NCBI GenBank assembly: GCA_001643675.2
Contig: LSRY02000034.1
Location: 558,001-622,000, forward strand
From: Monocercomonoides exilis
Taxonomy: Eukaryota > Preaxostyla > Oxymonadida > Polymastigidae
DNA length: 64,000 nucleotides
Direction of reading: 5' to 3'
A program made the position numbers and the translations under genes. Under the pieces are notes generated by a model. The model worked only from the letters and a program-made list of their open reading frames with translations. It did no database searches and had not been told where the DNA came from. Below, one piece after another: positions 28,381-38,581 of the stretch. Position 1 is the stretch's first letter. Every line of letters begins with the position of its first letter.

Positions 28381-29617
28381 AGCATATTTGGATTTAATGA
28401 TATTTAATGGAAGAATTGATAAATTTTTATTCAACCATTTTTTGAAATTCCAGTCGCAAACATTATTTTGCAGTCATGAGAGCAGTAATAAAGATGCCAG
28501 AATTTTCTTTAGTTGACACAAAGGGGATATTATAACTCGAGATGTCTGGTCAAATAATTGATATGTTGGAAATCCAATATATAAAATAAAAGCTAATGGA
28601 GTTGGAAAAAGGCATATCATCTGGAAATAAGAATGGTAATTTGAATGGAACACTAATTTCCCAGCTTAGAATTATGTAATGTTGGTTGAGGGAGTTGACG
28701 GCATCGATAAGGGATTTGTGTGTATTTCCAATTTTTGCGATGTTGATAAAGGAATATGAGAAGAGACAGATGTGAATAATTCTGTTTTCTGTGAATAAAA
28801 CAATGTGAAGAAGAAGATGCAGGCTGTGAAAAGTTGACAAATAAGAAAAAGAAGTTAGCAAAGAAGAAAAGAATGCGCATATTGATCAAAGATAAAAGAG
28901 TATTCGTTGCTGTGAGTGTGATTGATGCTTCGCTTCATTGCAATGCCAGAAAAGACTATATCGCTTCTTCAATTTCAAAAACTGTGGTATCTTTTCCAAT
29001 TTCTTCTTCCTCTGCTTCAAGAGCTTGCGAAAAGTTATCATATCGATTGAATAATTCGTGATACTTCTTCCCTTCTCCATGGCACTCATTTTCGGTGAAT
29101 ATGTTTTCTTCTTCTTCCTTCACCTCTTTCAATTTTTCTGTCTCCAAATTTCTTTTTTTCTCTCCCCTCCTTTTCCATTTCCTTTTTATAATCAGAAATT
29201 ATCATAATCCATCAAATTCTTTTTTCACTTTTCGATTCATCATAAAATATAATCGTCTTTTTCTTTCCCTTCGCTCTCACTTGATTTTTCTTTCGTTCAT
29301 CTTTTTTGCTTTTCTAATTCATCCTCTTGACTTCGGAAAAGATTTTTCTTCTTTTTTTAAAGATCTCTTATTTTGATTCGCGACGAGAAGTCCAATCGCA
29401 TTAAGCGGAAGAAGAAGGAGGAGGAGGAGAATTTTACAGAAGTATTTCCATTGCCCATTATATTCATTAAATTAGATCCTTTGTGTTCTTTTCTTCTTCC
29501 TCCTTTGTCTTTTTCTTCTTGGCACTTCAAGATTTTGCTTGTGCTTCTTTCGTCAAATCGACTTGATTCATATCATTTCGATTTGAAATGGTTGTTTTTA
29601 GATGAGTTGTAAAAAAT
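28381..29617. other. AT-rich region without supported gene
   Basis: Contains short charged open frames on the minus strand (28956-29147, Glu/Lys-rich) but no joinable exons. I looked here for a His box of the adjacent ubiquitin-hydrolase gene and saw none. Confidence 0.3.
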
Positions 29618-31388
29618 TTATTCTGGTAGATGAATGGCCGCGAAAGGGGGAATTGAATTTATGTAACTTTTTGGGATTAACAGAAGAGGAGGAAGAAAAA
29701 CAAGAAATTGAAATTTCATTCGAAGAACTAAATTCAGTGAAGATAAAAAGATAAACAATTGATTATCAAACTGAAAAGTAGAAGAAGAAGAAATAGAATG
29801 AGTAGAAGAAGAAAAAGTTGGATTATGAAGTGAATCAGATGAAGCGGATGTATTGAAATCTGAATCAACAGGACAGTCCTGTGAATGTTGTGAATTGTCA
29901 GCACAGTTTTCATGAGGTGCTTCAGAACACACGGTTGCCTTCTGCAATTCATCTGCTGCTTCTCTAAAACATTGCTTGCCTTTACTCTGCCCTTTCCATA
30001 TCGCTTCGCTTTTATCGCTCCATTTTGCCAAAGTCGGCGGCCACAGATATTTCGGTGGCAGAAACGACGACAACCGCATTCCTCTTTTCCTCTTTGTGCT
30101 GCTCTGCACAAAACACGAATCCCCTTCCTTCTTTTCCACAAGCCCCACAAGCCCCACAAATCGCACTGGCTCGCTGGGTATTTCTGCTGCCCTTTCACTC
30201 GCCTGCAAACAAGAACGCGATCTTTTCAGCTTCTCCCACTTCTGAAGCAGAACACTCCCTTTGCTTTTCCCTTTGCCTTTTCCTTTTCCTTTGCTACTGC
30301 ATCTGCCCCAATTAATAAGTTCTGCAATCTGCTCCCTCTCAAATTCTTTCGAGCGAAGCATACTCTTCCATTCCTCGCTCGTTCGCTTCATCTTCACCCC
30401 TTTCATCAGCTCTTCTTCCTTCCCCAGAAGTTCCACTTCAAACTGCCCTCCATCCATTTTCTCCTCTTTGCACTTGCCTTTCCCATCATACGAAGATGTT
30501 ATGCGAGCTTCGTGCTCCGTTTGTTCTTTCTTTTTGTCTGGTTCACTCGCCAAAAGGAGGATATTGCTGCTCATGTACCATCTCCGTTCTCCTTCTTCCT
30601 TCAGCACACAAATTATCTTTCTTCGATTTTCTCTCAGAAAGCGCACCCTGCACCCGCCGTCAAGCGCCACAAGCAGCTCTTCGCTCATCTCGTTCAGCAG
30701 AAACGAGGTCAACTCTTCTGCATCGCACATCAGCCCAATTTCAAACGACCCATGCGACAGATACGACAACAGCGGGAAAAACATGCTGCACGATATCGGC
30801 GAGTTGCGCTTGTGCTTGAATGCAAGAATGTGCATGCACACCAGCAGAGACAGCGGAAACTGCCTTCGAAGTGCAACACGGCTTAGTTCACTTATTTCTT
30901 CTTTTGTGAACAATTCCAAAAACTTGCTTCCTCCAAATCCACTTTCCGCTTCGCGAGGCTGCTCCGCTGTGCGCCGCTTTTTCGCACTCGACTTTTTGGG
31001 TTTTTCAAACGAAAATGTCATCTCTTTCGCAACCTCCAAAACATTCTTCCACAGCGAAGGCCTCAACAGCGCTGACACAAACGGAGGCAGGTGCGAAAAC
31101 GCCACAAGCACCGAATTCAGATAGCATGTGTTCCCCAGATTCACAAACCCTTCAGCCCTCGTTTTGCTGAAGAAGCTCGATCTCAGCAGCGAATTCACCT
31201 CCGACGAACGGATAAAACTCGACACAGAAGCTCTGCTGCTATTACCCGCTGCTTCTGCGTTGCTTCAACAATGTTATAATCGGTTTTCGCCTTGACCACA
31301 GCTCTTGTTTGCAAATTTGATTCTTTCTGAAAAAACAACAAAACAATACAAAAAAATTAGCTGCCCCAAATAAAACAAATGCTGCCAT
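29618..31388 (-). CDS. Ubiquitin carboxyl-terminal hydrolase-like protein
   Basis: Exons: 31388-31377 (ATG GCA GCA TTT), 31326-31199, 31166-29618; introns are 50 nt (GTTTTA to TTTTTTCAG) and 32 nt (GTGAAT to CTTCTTCAG). The sum is exactly 563 codons ending in TAA. The Cys box of the USP/UCH peptidase family is clear (GFVNLGNTCYLNSV) and a CDAEEL motif follows at the QDAxEF position. The usual His box (GHY) is not found in this frame or downstream, so it may be an inactive pseudoenzyme, or its 3' exons are missed. A Lys/Gly repeat (KGKGKGKGK) and a Ser-rich C-terminus follow. Active members remove ubiquitin from proteins in cytosol or nucleus. The last 40 hydrophobic residues could be a misread intron. 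Confidence 0.65.
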
Positions 31389-31967
31389 TAAATACATTCG
31401 AAATCCTCGCAAATAAATCGTTTCGCAATTGCAATCGCCCCTCCACAGCGAAAATATGATTTTTCGAAGCTAATTGTGGTTAATCGATCGATGAATTTGA
31501 AAAAGAAAAGAAAACTGTTCATCGATTTTGTGAATGAGATTTAAAAGCACTGATGATCCATTTCCTCAAACATCTTTTCAGAAGATGGTTAGACTTTAAG
31601 AAAAGAGAGTCTTGTGAGTGGGCAATTGATGGACTTTTTCTTTGAATGTGAAATCATCTTTTTCATCCCCTTTTGAAGCAAAATGAAGCTAGAAGATATA
31701 ATCTTTCTATTGACGTTTCACAGAAATCAGATATTTTCCCGCAATTTTCTTTGATTTTAAATCTCTTTCCGAGTGTTGCAATCTTCTTCATATCAAAAGC
31801 AATAACATTGACAGTCTCTAAAGCGAATGAGAACAAAAAAGCGAACATTAAGCATTAAATGATCGAAAATGCACGGAAACAGAAAAATGAATTGAATAAT
31901 CATGAAATGATTTGTGATGAATGCACTACCACACATTCAGAAACATATAAAACTGTTCAAAATGAAA
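31389..31967. other. AT-rich 5' flank of the ubiquitin-hydrolase gene
   Basis: No feature recognised; presumably holds the promoter of the minus-strand gene. Confidence 0.35.
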
Positions 31968-31969
31968 TA

Positions 31970-32950
31970 GGGTCATATTTTTATTAGTACCCCGTTTTTT
32001 ATTAGATCCTAAATTTTTTTTCCTCATATTGCTTCATATAGAAGCTTATACGCAATGAGAATAATTTTAAAACAAATAATATATTATTATAAGGTTGTAT
32101 ACCAAATATTTTTGAATATCATTTCTTTTAAAAAAAGATCTGAATTTTTTAAGTTTTATTTTTTGATCAATGTTTTGCTTGTGTTTCCACGAGTTTTTGA
32201 AACCAAGCATTTTCCTTGTTAGCATTGTTTTTAAACTTTTCTTTTTAACATTTTTGGTTATTTTATAACTATAGAAACTCTTTTTTTTCTATAGTTTTCA
32301 CACCTCACCTTTTTTTTGTAAAACTGAAATTTTGAAGAAATATGTTGTTATTTTTTGAATTAATCATGAGTGCATGGTTTACAAATTAGTGTATCAAATA
32401 ATAAAGGTGATGAAAAATTGAATCAAAAAGTGTTTACATCGGAAAATGAAAAAGTTAATATTTTGTTTTTCTCGTTTTATTTTTCATACACATATAAATA
32501 TCAAAGAAAGCTTAAATATATAATATTACATAAAATAATGCATCATTGAAAAACAAGCAATCTCATTAATAACAATTTCCTTTGTTTATATTTCAGTTTT
32601 ACAAAAAAAAGGTGAGGTGTGAAAACTATAGAAAAAAAAGAGTTTCTATAGTTATAAAATAACCAAAAATGTTAAAAAGAAAAGTTTAAAAACAATGCTA
32701 ACAAGGAAAATGCTTGGTTTCAAAAACTCGTGGAAACACAAGCAAAACATTGATCAAAAAATAAAACTTAAAAAATTCAGATCTTTTTTTAAAAGAAATG
32801 ATATTCAAAAATATTTGGTATACAACCTTATAATAATATATTATTTGTTTTAAAATTATTCTCATTGCGTATAAGCTTCTATATGAAGCAATATGAGGAA
32901 AAAAAATTTAGGATCTAATAAAAAACGGGGTACTAATAAAAATATGACCC
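31970..32950. mobile_element. 981-bp foldback MITE with 361-bp arms
   Basis: Ends GGGTCATATTTTTATT and its inverse, each next to TA (31968-31969, 32951-32952). Left arm to 32330 and right arm from 32590 appear identical by eye over the whole length, separated by a 259-bp unique spacer (32331-32589). No coding capacity. TA duplication and long arms fit a Tc1/mariner- or pogo-mobilised nonautonomous element. Perfect arms suggest recent insertion or ongoing arm correction. Confidence 0.85.
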
Positions 32951-32952
32951 TA

Positions 32953-33238
32953 CACCAAAAAATAAATCAAGAAATATTCTTTGAATAAAAGAACAGGAAT
33001 TGCAAAGGAGCATAAAAATAATAAAAATTAACGGTTCACCCAGAAAAAGCATTTATTAAAAGCGAAAAAAAAAACTCAACAACCAATAAACAATTGAAAT
33101 GCTCTTTGAAAAGCATGGTGAAAATCTCAAATTTCACAAATTTCACAAATTTCAGAGATTTTCGCAAACAAAACAGCAAAAACTTTTCTCTTTGGAACCT
33201 CAAAATGCAGTCAACAAAACTTCAATGCCATCCCCGAT
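32953..33238. other. 3' flank of helical-repeat gene
   Basis: AT-rich, includes a short direct repeat TTTCACAAA at about 33133-33153. No gene seen. Confidence 0.35.
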
Positions 33239-35040
33239 TTATAATGCTTCGCAGTCGCTTTCGGGGCAGCAATGACTTTCTTCTCTCCAAAAATAAAAGA
33301 AATCATCTTCCTCATGTTGCACCTTTGCATATTCGTTTGGAGACATTCTGCTCGCATCCAAACATTCAGCAAGAGCCTTCAGACAGCATCCATCATACAG
33401 AGTCAATTCTGGGCTTCCAAGATCTTTTCCAGCATCTGAATGGGGATTCTCTTTGTTCTCTTTTTCGTTTTCAACTTCATCTGCATTTGCCTTTTGCATC
33501 AGCGTGCATTGCACAAACTGGGCAAATCTTTAAGTCGCGCTTTGTTTACATTCCGCTTCTTATCCGTTCCTCATTTTCAACTTTCCTCCTATCTTCAAAT
33601 TCAAAACGAGCTCTATGTCCCCACAAAACATCCATAGCGTCTTCTTCCTCAAGAACTTATGCCAGCATTGCACTCTATCTTCCACGCAGCGGCTGTGGAA
33701 GGCATCCATATCGCTTGAGATCGTATCTGTAAATCCTTTGAAGATGGGAAACAATATGGGCATTCGAGACAATGTTGCCCATGCATTCAAAAGCGCCTTT
33801 GCTGCCTCGTCTCCCAGCGTGTCGCTTGCTGCTTCGCACAGCAGAAATGCTATTTGGCTCAACAAATCTCTTTCGATGAACTTCAGGATACCCTGCAAAA
33901 TAGGGATAGACGGCCACCTTCCAAAAGCCTTCACAGCTATCTCACAGCAATCCATCATCATTTCTTGCTTGCTCTCCTCTTCGCAAAACAATCCATCGGC
34001 CATCTGCTGGAAATTCGCTCCATCAGCAGAATACATATTTGCTCTTTCATCATTATCGTTATCATCAGAAAATTTGCTCCCTCCAAAAATTGCCTTCCAG
34101 CTCTCTTCACTCCAACTGCCAAACAAATAACTCTTCACTTTTTCCACAATTCTTTCTTCGCTCATCAACAATTGCATAAGCGCACGGTGCTGTTCTCTGG
34201 CAATGATGCACAATCACTGAAACGCACAAGGGGCAGTGGAGCAGACTGGCCCCTTCGAATACACTGATGGAACCCAACCAGAAGAACAGTTGCTGTGAGT
34301 TGACTGGGATTGCAGCAGAATGTCTGGCGGATTTGGAGCAGGAGCAAATAATTCTATCGCAAGCAGACTATTTGTGCTTGCATCCTCGTCACGGTCAAGA
34401 ACAATGTCGGAATCGAAATGCTCACTTGCCATATTTAATGCATCCAATACAACAGAATGAATGGTGTTGGACAGCTACCCATGAAGCCACTTTCCAATGA
34501 TGTATGGATCCTCGCTTCCAAAGCATGGAGTCATTCCTATTTTTTGGGAAAAAAAAAGAGAGAGCCAAATAATTGCAACAAAAAACATGTGTCAATTAGA
34601 ATAAATGTACCACTGCTCATCGTGAATGAACGAAAAACTGCTGTTGTGAATAAACATATGTCTTCATCGTCACATTCACAAAAATGCACCAGTTCATCTT
34701 CGATTGTGTCCACCCTGTCATCCTTGGAAATACATGGAATGGATTTTACAAGGTACATGGCCTGCTTTGTGAAATTGCCAGCTTCCGCAGACATTTCACC
34801 CAATATGACATTTCTTTCAAAACACACAATTCGGCCATGTATCCAAGTGTTCGAGCCACCAAGAGCTCAACATGCTTTTGCAATCCTCCATAAATCCTCT
34901 TTTGTTTTTCTATCAAGTATATGTCTTCACAGAGGCGCTGCACATCCATCTTTCGCATCAACAACTTTCAGAAAATGATAAAGCCTTCCAATTGGCTGCT
35001 CCAACATTTCCCCTTCTTTCTCCAGAACGTCTTGTTGAAA
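33239..35040 (-). CDS. Helical-repeat protein, seven exons, 5' end unresolved
   Basis: Exons: 35040-34966, 34937-34800, 34761-34611, 34536-34479, 34424-34305, 34196-33608, 33517-33239. Introns are 28, 38, 74, 54, 108 and 90 nt, all GT-AG. The exons sum to 1410 nt, exactly 470 codons with a TAA stop, which supports the joins. The product is an alpha-solenoid-like protein of over 469 residues with an acidic patch (EVENEKENKE). The C-terminal segment SPNEYAKVQHEEDDFFYFW resembles the Asp/Glu-then-aromatic motif in mid-regions of importin/exportin HEAT proteins, but this is only a hint. A start exon should lie upstream of 35040 (acceptor TTTCGCAG); ATG at about 35123 is a candidate that does not match in phase. 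Confidence 0.6.
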
Positions 35041-35549
35041 CTGCGAAATAAAGCCAGACAGCCGATTTGAATTATTAACAGGGCTGAAAACCATCTAAAG
35101 CAGTTTATTAAAAGCTGCAATTTTTCTGTCATATCATGCCTGCTGTAATCTTTACAGTTTATATCATCTGTTTTGAATTTATTTGTTGCGCCTGATTTCA
35201 GCATTGAATTATTCAAATCTTCTTTTCAAATGATGAGTAAAATGAGTTTTCGATAATGAAATATTTTTTAATGGGAACGTGAAAAGACTGAAAAATGAGT
35301 TTTTTTTTTCAAAAAGCTTTTTTGAAATTGGAAACTTAAGTGAAACCAACAATAAGCAAAGTTTGGAAATTTTGACATGAATTATAATCCTATCAACAAT
35401 TAATCATAAGATTTTATTTTTATAAACAGTTAATTTTCAATTTTCCCAGAAATGTGATTTTCTTATGATTGAAAATTATAATCAAAAAGTTATTCGAAAT
35501 ATTCATCAATTTAACAATATTCATTTTGAATTTAATGGGGAGTCACAGT
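35041..35549. other. 5' region of helical-repeat gene and AT-rich spacer
   Basis: 35041-35216 probably holds the missing first exon(s) of the minus-strand gene. The rest is AT-rich with no recognised feature. Confidence 0.3.
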
Positions 35550-35895
35550 TTGTGCAGAAAACACCGGACAAGATCGATATCTCAATAACTGCAAAAGGAG
35601 TAATTCTGACAATTTTCCTCAAAATATATCTCATCAATACAAACTCAATTGATAAACGAAACTTTCAAAATAGCTTCATTTGTGCTCAGAGAAAAAATAT
35701 ATCGAAAAATCGGAGAAACTCAAAATCCTATTTCTCCGAGATAATAATAATTATTATATTCTGAGCATTAACGATGAAGTCTTGAAAGTTTTGTATGTCA
35801 CGTGAGTTTGTATTGATGAAATATATTTTGGGGAAAATTGTCAGAATTTTTCTTCTTGTTATGATTGAGAAATCGATCGTGTCAGGTGTTTTTTG
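35550..35895. mobile_element. Diverged foldback element with central hairpin
   Basis: The arms (about 35550-35700 and 35745-35895) are inverted copies at roughly 75-80 percent identity: CAGTTTGTGCAGAAAACACC versus the inverse of CAGTTTTTACAAAAAACACC, and a shared AATATATTTCATCAATACAA-like block. The centre (35711-35738) is a hairpin, CGGAGAAA...TTTCTCCG. Target duplication not clear. An old nonautonomous element. Confidence 0.55.
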
Positions 35896-36796
35896 TAAAA
35901 ACTGTAATTGTTTCATTTTTTGATTGATAACAGTTATCGCTTTTGATATGAAAAAGAAATCAATAAGTTTAATAAACTGAACAAAACTTTTTTTTCAACA
36001 GAGAACAACTTTGAGAACATGAAAGGAACAAGAACATAAAACAGAAATACATGTTGACTTTTCTTTTTATATTAAAGATCTATCTGAAATTACACAAAAA
36101 AAAATTATTTTTAACGCTGTCTTCTTTTCCTGGACACTTTCACATCACAAGGAGATCCTATGTTTAATCGGAGTTAAAGATCAAAGATATTTGCATCATG
36201 ATTAAAGTTAAACATTGTTCAAAGTTCACAACTATTAATTAGAAGATTATTTGCTGTGTCGAAATTGTAACATTCCAATAATTACTGCTCTCCATTCTAA
36301 GCATCTTCTTTTTCAAAAAGTGTGGATTCACAGAAATATTGTGACTTTCTCTTCACACAGGCTTAATTTCTTTGGAGATCAAAAAAGCAGTTATAAATAA
36401 CAGAATTCTCAGAAATGCTTTTTCCTATTTGCTTTTAAAGCTTCTCAATCTTCTCAATACTCCATTCATTCCCACTCATAATGGTTTGCATTTCTTCTTT
36501 AAACTAATGATAAAGAAACTCTTTTTGATGAATTGGATGAATACAAAGATAAATGTGAATTTGATTTTTATTTTTTGTCAAAAAAAAAAAGAAAAACGAA
36601 GACGAAAATTTTTTTTTTTAAAAAAAAGCTCAAAAGTCATTTTAGACAAAATTTATAGATGATGATATTACTACTGATTAAAAAAACCTGTTTTGAACTA
36701 GGAAAAGGTTTTTGATATGAAAAACGAATTTTTGATTTGAGTTATGAATTTACAAATAATCACATTATTGTATATTTTCTGATGAAATAACAAATA
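35896..36796. other. AT-rich region without supported gene
   Basis: No exon, RNA gene or repeat recognised; short open frames here are low-complexity Lys/Phe. Confidence 0.35.
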
Positions 36797-37201
36797 TAGT
36801 TTGTGTTAATAATGGTGGACATTTACAATAACTGTGGACAGTCGCATTATCTCGACAACCATTGAAAGTTGTATTTGGATAATTAACCCAATTATTCCCC
36901 CAATGAATACTAACTAATAAGTCATTCAAAAATGAAACAACTTGCTACCAAGAATAAAGAAAGACATATTTTCTATTTTCGGAAAAACTCGGAGAAATAA
37001 GATTCTTCGAGTTTCTCCGAAAAGAAAAAATTGTTTATATATAATTTCATTATATTGGTTTTGTGATAAAACTATTCACAATAGTTCATATTCATTGAGG
37101 GAATAGTTAAGTTTATTATTTATAAGCAACTGTCAATGGTTGTTGAGATAATGCAACTGTCCACAGTTATTGAAAATGTCCACATTTATTAACACAAACT
37201 A
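36797..37201. mobile_element. 405-bp foldback MITE with the same central hairpin
   Basis: Ends TAGTTTGTGTTAATAA and its inverse, next to TA (36795-36796, 37202-37203). The arms are about 195 bp, near 90 percent identical at the ends and lower toward the centre. The centre (36991-37020) is CGGAGAAA-loop-TTTCTCCG, nearly the same as the hairpin in the element at 35550-35895. No coding capacity. Confidence 0.75.
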
Positions 37202-37830
37202 TACATCAAAAAAAAAAAAATACTTTTAAAGACAAAAAAAAATTCATAGCATGTGTGATTATTTTTTAGAATCCGTATTTTCTCCATCGAAATTTTTAAT
37301 TTTTGAATTTGCTTTGAATGTTAATCAATTTACTCTGTGAAGTTAAATCCATTTTGAAAAAAAATACTTCATGAAAGATTTCTCGAACAATTATTATCTC
37401 GAACAATTATTATTTATTTTTCTTTTGAATGAATAATCTATTTCAAAAAAAATAAAGCCATTGAAGAATCAAATCTCCGTTAAAAGTTATGAATGAAAGA
37501 CTAATCACCCACATGAAACTGAAAAAATAAGAAAAAAAGGCTATATTTAATAAAATTATCCAAACAAACAATATTGTTTTCGAAATTTTAATAGTTTCAA
37601 ACCTCCAAAATTTCAAACTGCTATTTCATGAAACCATGTGAAAACAGATTTTAAAAAAAGTTCTTTCCATTATTTGAAAAAAAATTTGTATTTTTTGTGA
37701 TTCTTGAACGAAAATAATAAATATGATATAACTTTTTTTTCGAAAAATAATTTTTCACAACAAAAACTTTCTTTTTGAAAGTGATATAAAAATTTTTTTG
37801 TTTGGAAAAGATTAAAATTTTGGGTACAAT
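37202..37830. other. AT-rich spacer
   Basis: Very A/T-rich with a short tandem TCTCGAACAATTATTAT repeat at about 37381-37410. No gene seen. Confidence 0.35.
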
Positions 37831-38159
37831 CCCAATAGGTGGACATAACCCTAAATAGTTATTTTTCAGGTTATATTTTTCTTAATAAAAACCATAAAAA
37901 CCTAAATAAACGTAATGAAACAGTTTAATGCAAACATGAACAAATATTCTTGTTTTTCAGTTGCACTTTTATCAATTCAAACACTTAGATATTTTCATTG
38001 AAAAGATCACTAAATTGAAAATTATCAAAAAATACTTAACAAAGTGAATATTAGAGCTATTTGCAATATGAAAAGCAGTTTGTGAACAAATGTTTAATTT
38101 ATAATTAACATGATTTTCACAGAAATAATATTTATTAAGGGTAATGTCCACCTATTGGG
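37831..38159. mobile_element. Short inverted-repeat element upstream of surface gene
   Basis: Ends CCCAATAGGTGGACATAACC and the inverse of CCCAATAGGTGGACATTACC (one mismatch), 329 bp in total. The interior is AT-rich without coding. No clear target duplication. It lies about 420 bp before the start of the surface-protein gene. Confidence 0.6.
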
Positions 38160-38581
38160 AAAGATCCAAATTTTGTTCATTATCTTTGTATTTCAAACTC
38201 AATAATTAATAATTTGAAAATAATTTTTAGATTTAAAGATGTTTTTTCGGTGAATATTGCAACCGCATTAATATTTACATCCAAATTAATCAACTCATTT
38301 TTCGAATGAATATTGTTTCCCTAACAATTTAATAATTTTCGGAAAACTGACCTTTCCTGTCTTTCATTTTGCGACGAAGAATTTGTTGCTGTTATTATTA
38401 TGATATATTTCTTTTGCTTCAACAACAGTTGTGAATTATTTTTGCAGATGTTGAAGAAATATTATTCTTCAAGGTTACCATAAATTCAATAGTTTCAACA
38501 AGCCATAGTTTGTGGAAATCTGTTGTTCATTTTTTGGGTGTGTTGATCTGTTGGAAAACTGAAAAAAGAACATTATCTGGA
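38160..38581. other. 5' flank of surface-protein gene
   Basis: AT-rich; likely promoter region. The reading frame of the next gene is open back to 38510, but the signal peptide sets the start at 38582. Confidence 0.4.

Noticed and set aside
29912-31124. Long plus-strand open frames opposite the ubiquitin-hydrolase gene
   Set aside because: They are antisense shadows of a GC-richer coding region; the minus strand carries the conserved Cys box.
31970-32950. CRISPR array or bacterial repeat
   Set aside because: There is one inverted pair with TA duplications, no direct repeats with spacers, and the context is eukaryotic.
34611-34966. Helical-repeat gene at 33-35 kb as a frameshifted pseudogene
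   Set aside because: The apparent frame changes are all resolved by short GT-AG introns, and the exons then sum to exactly 470 codons.
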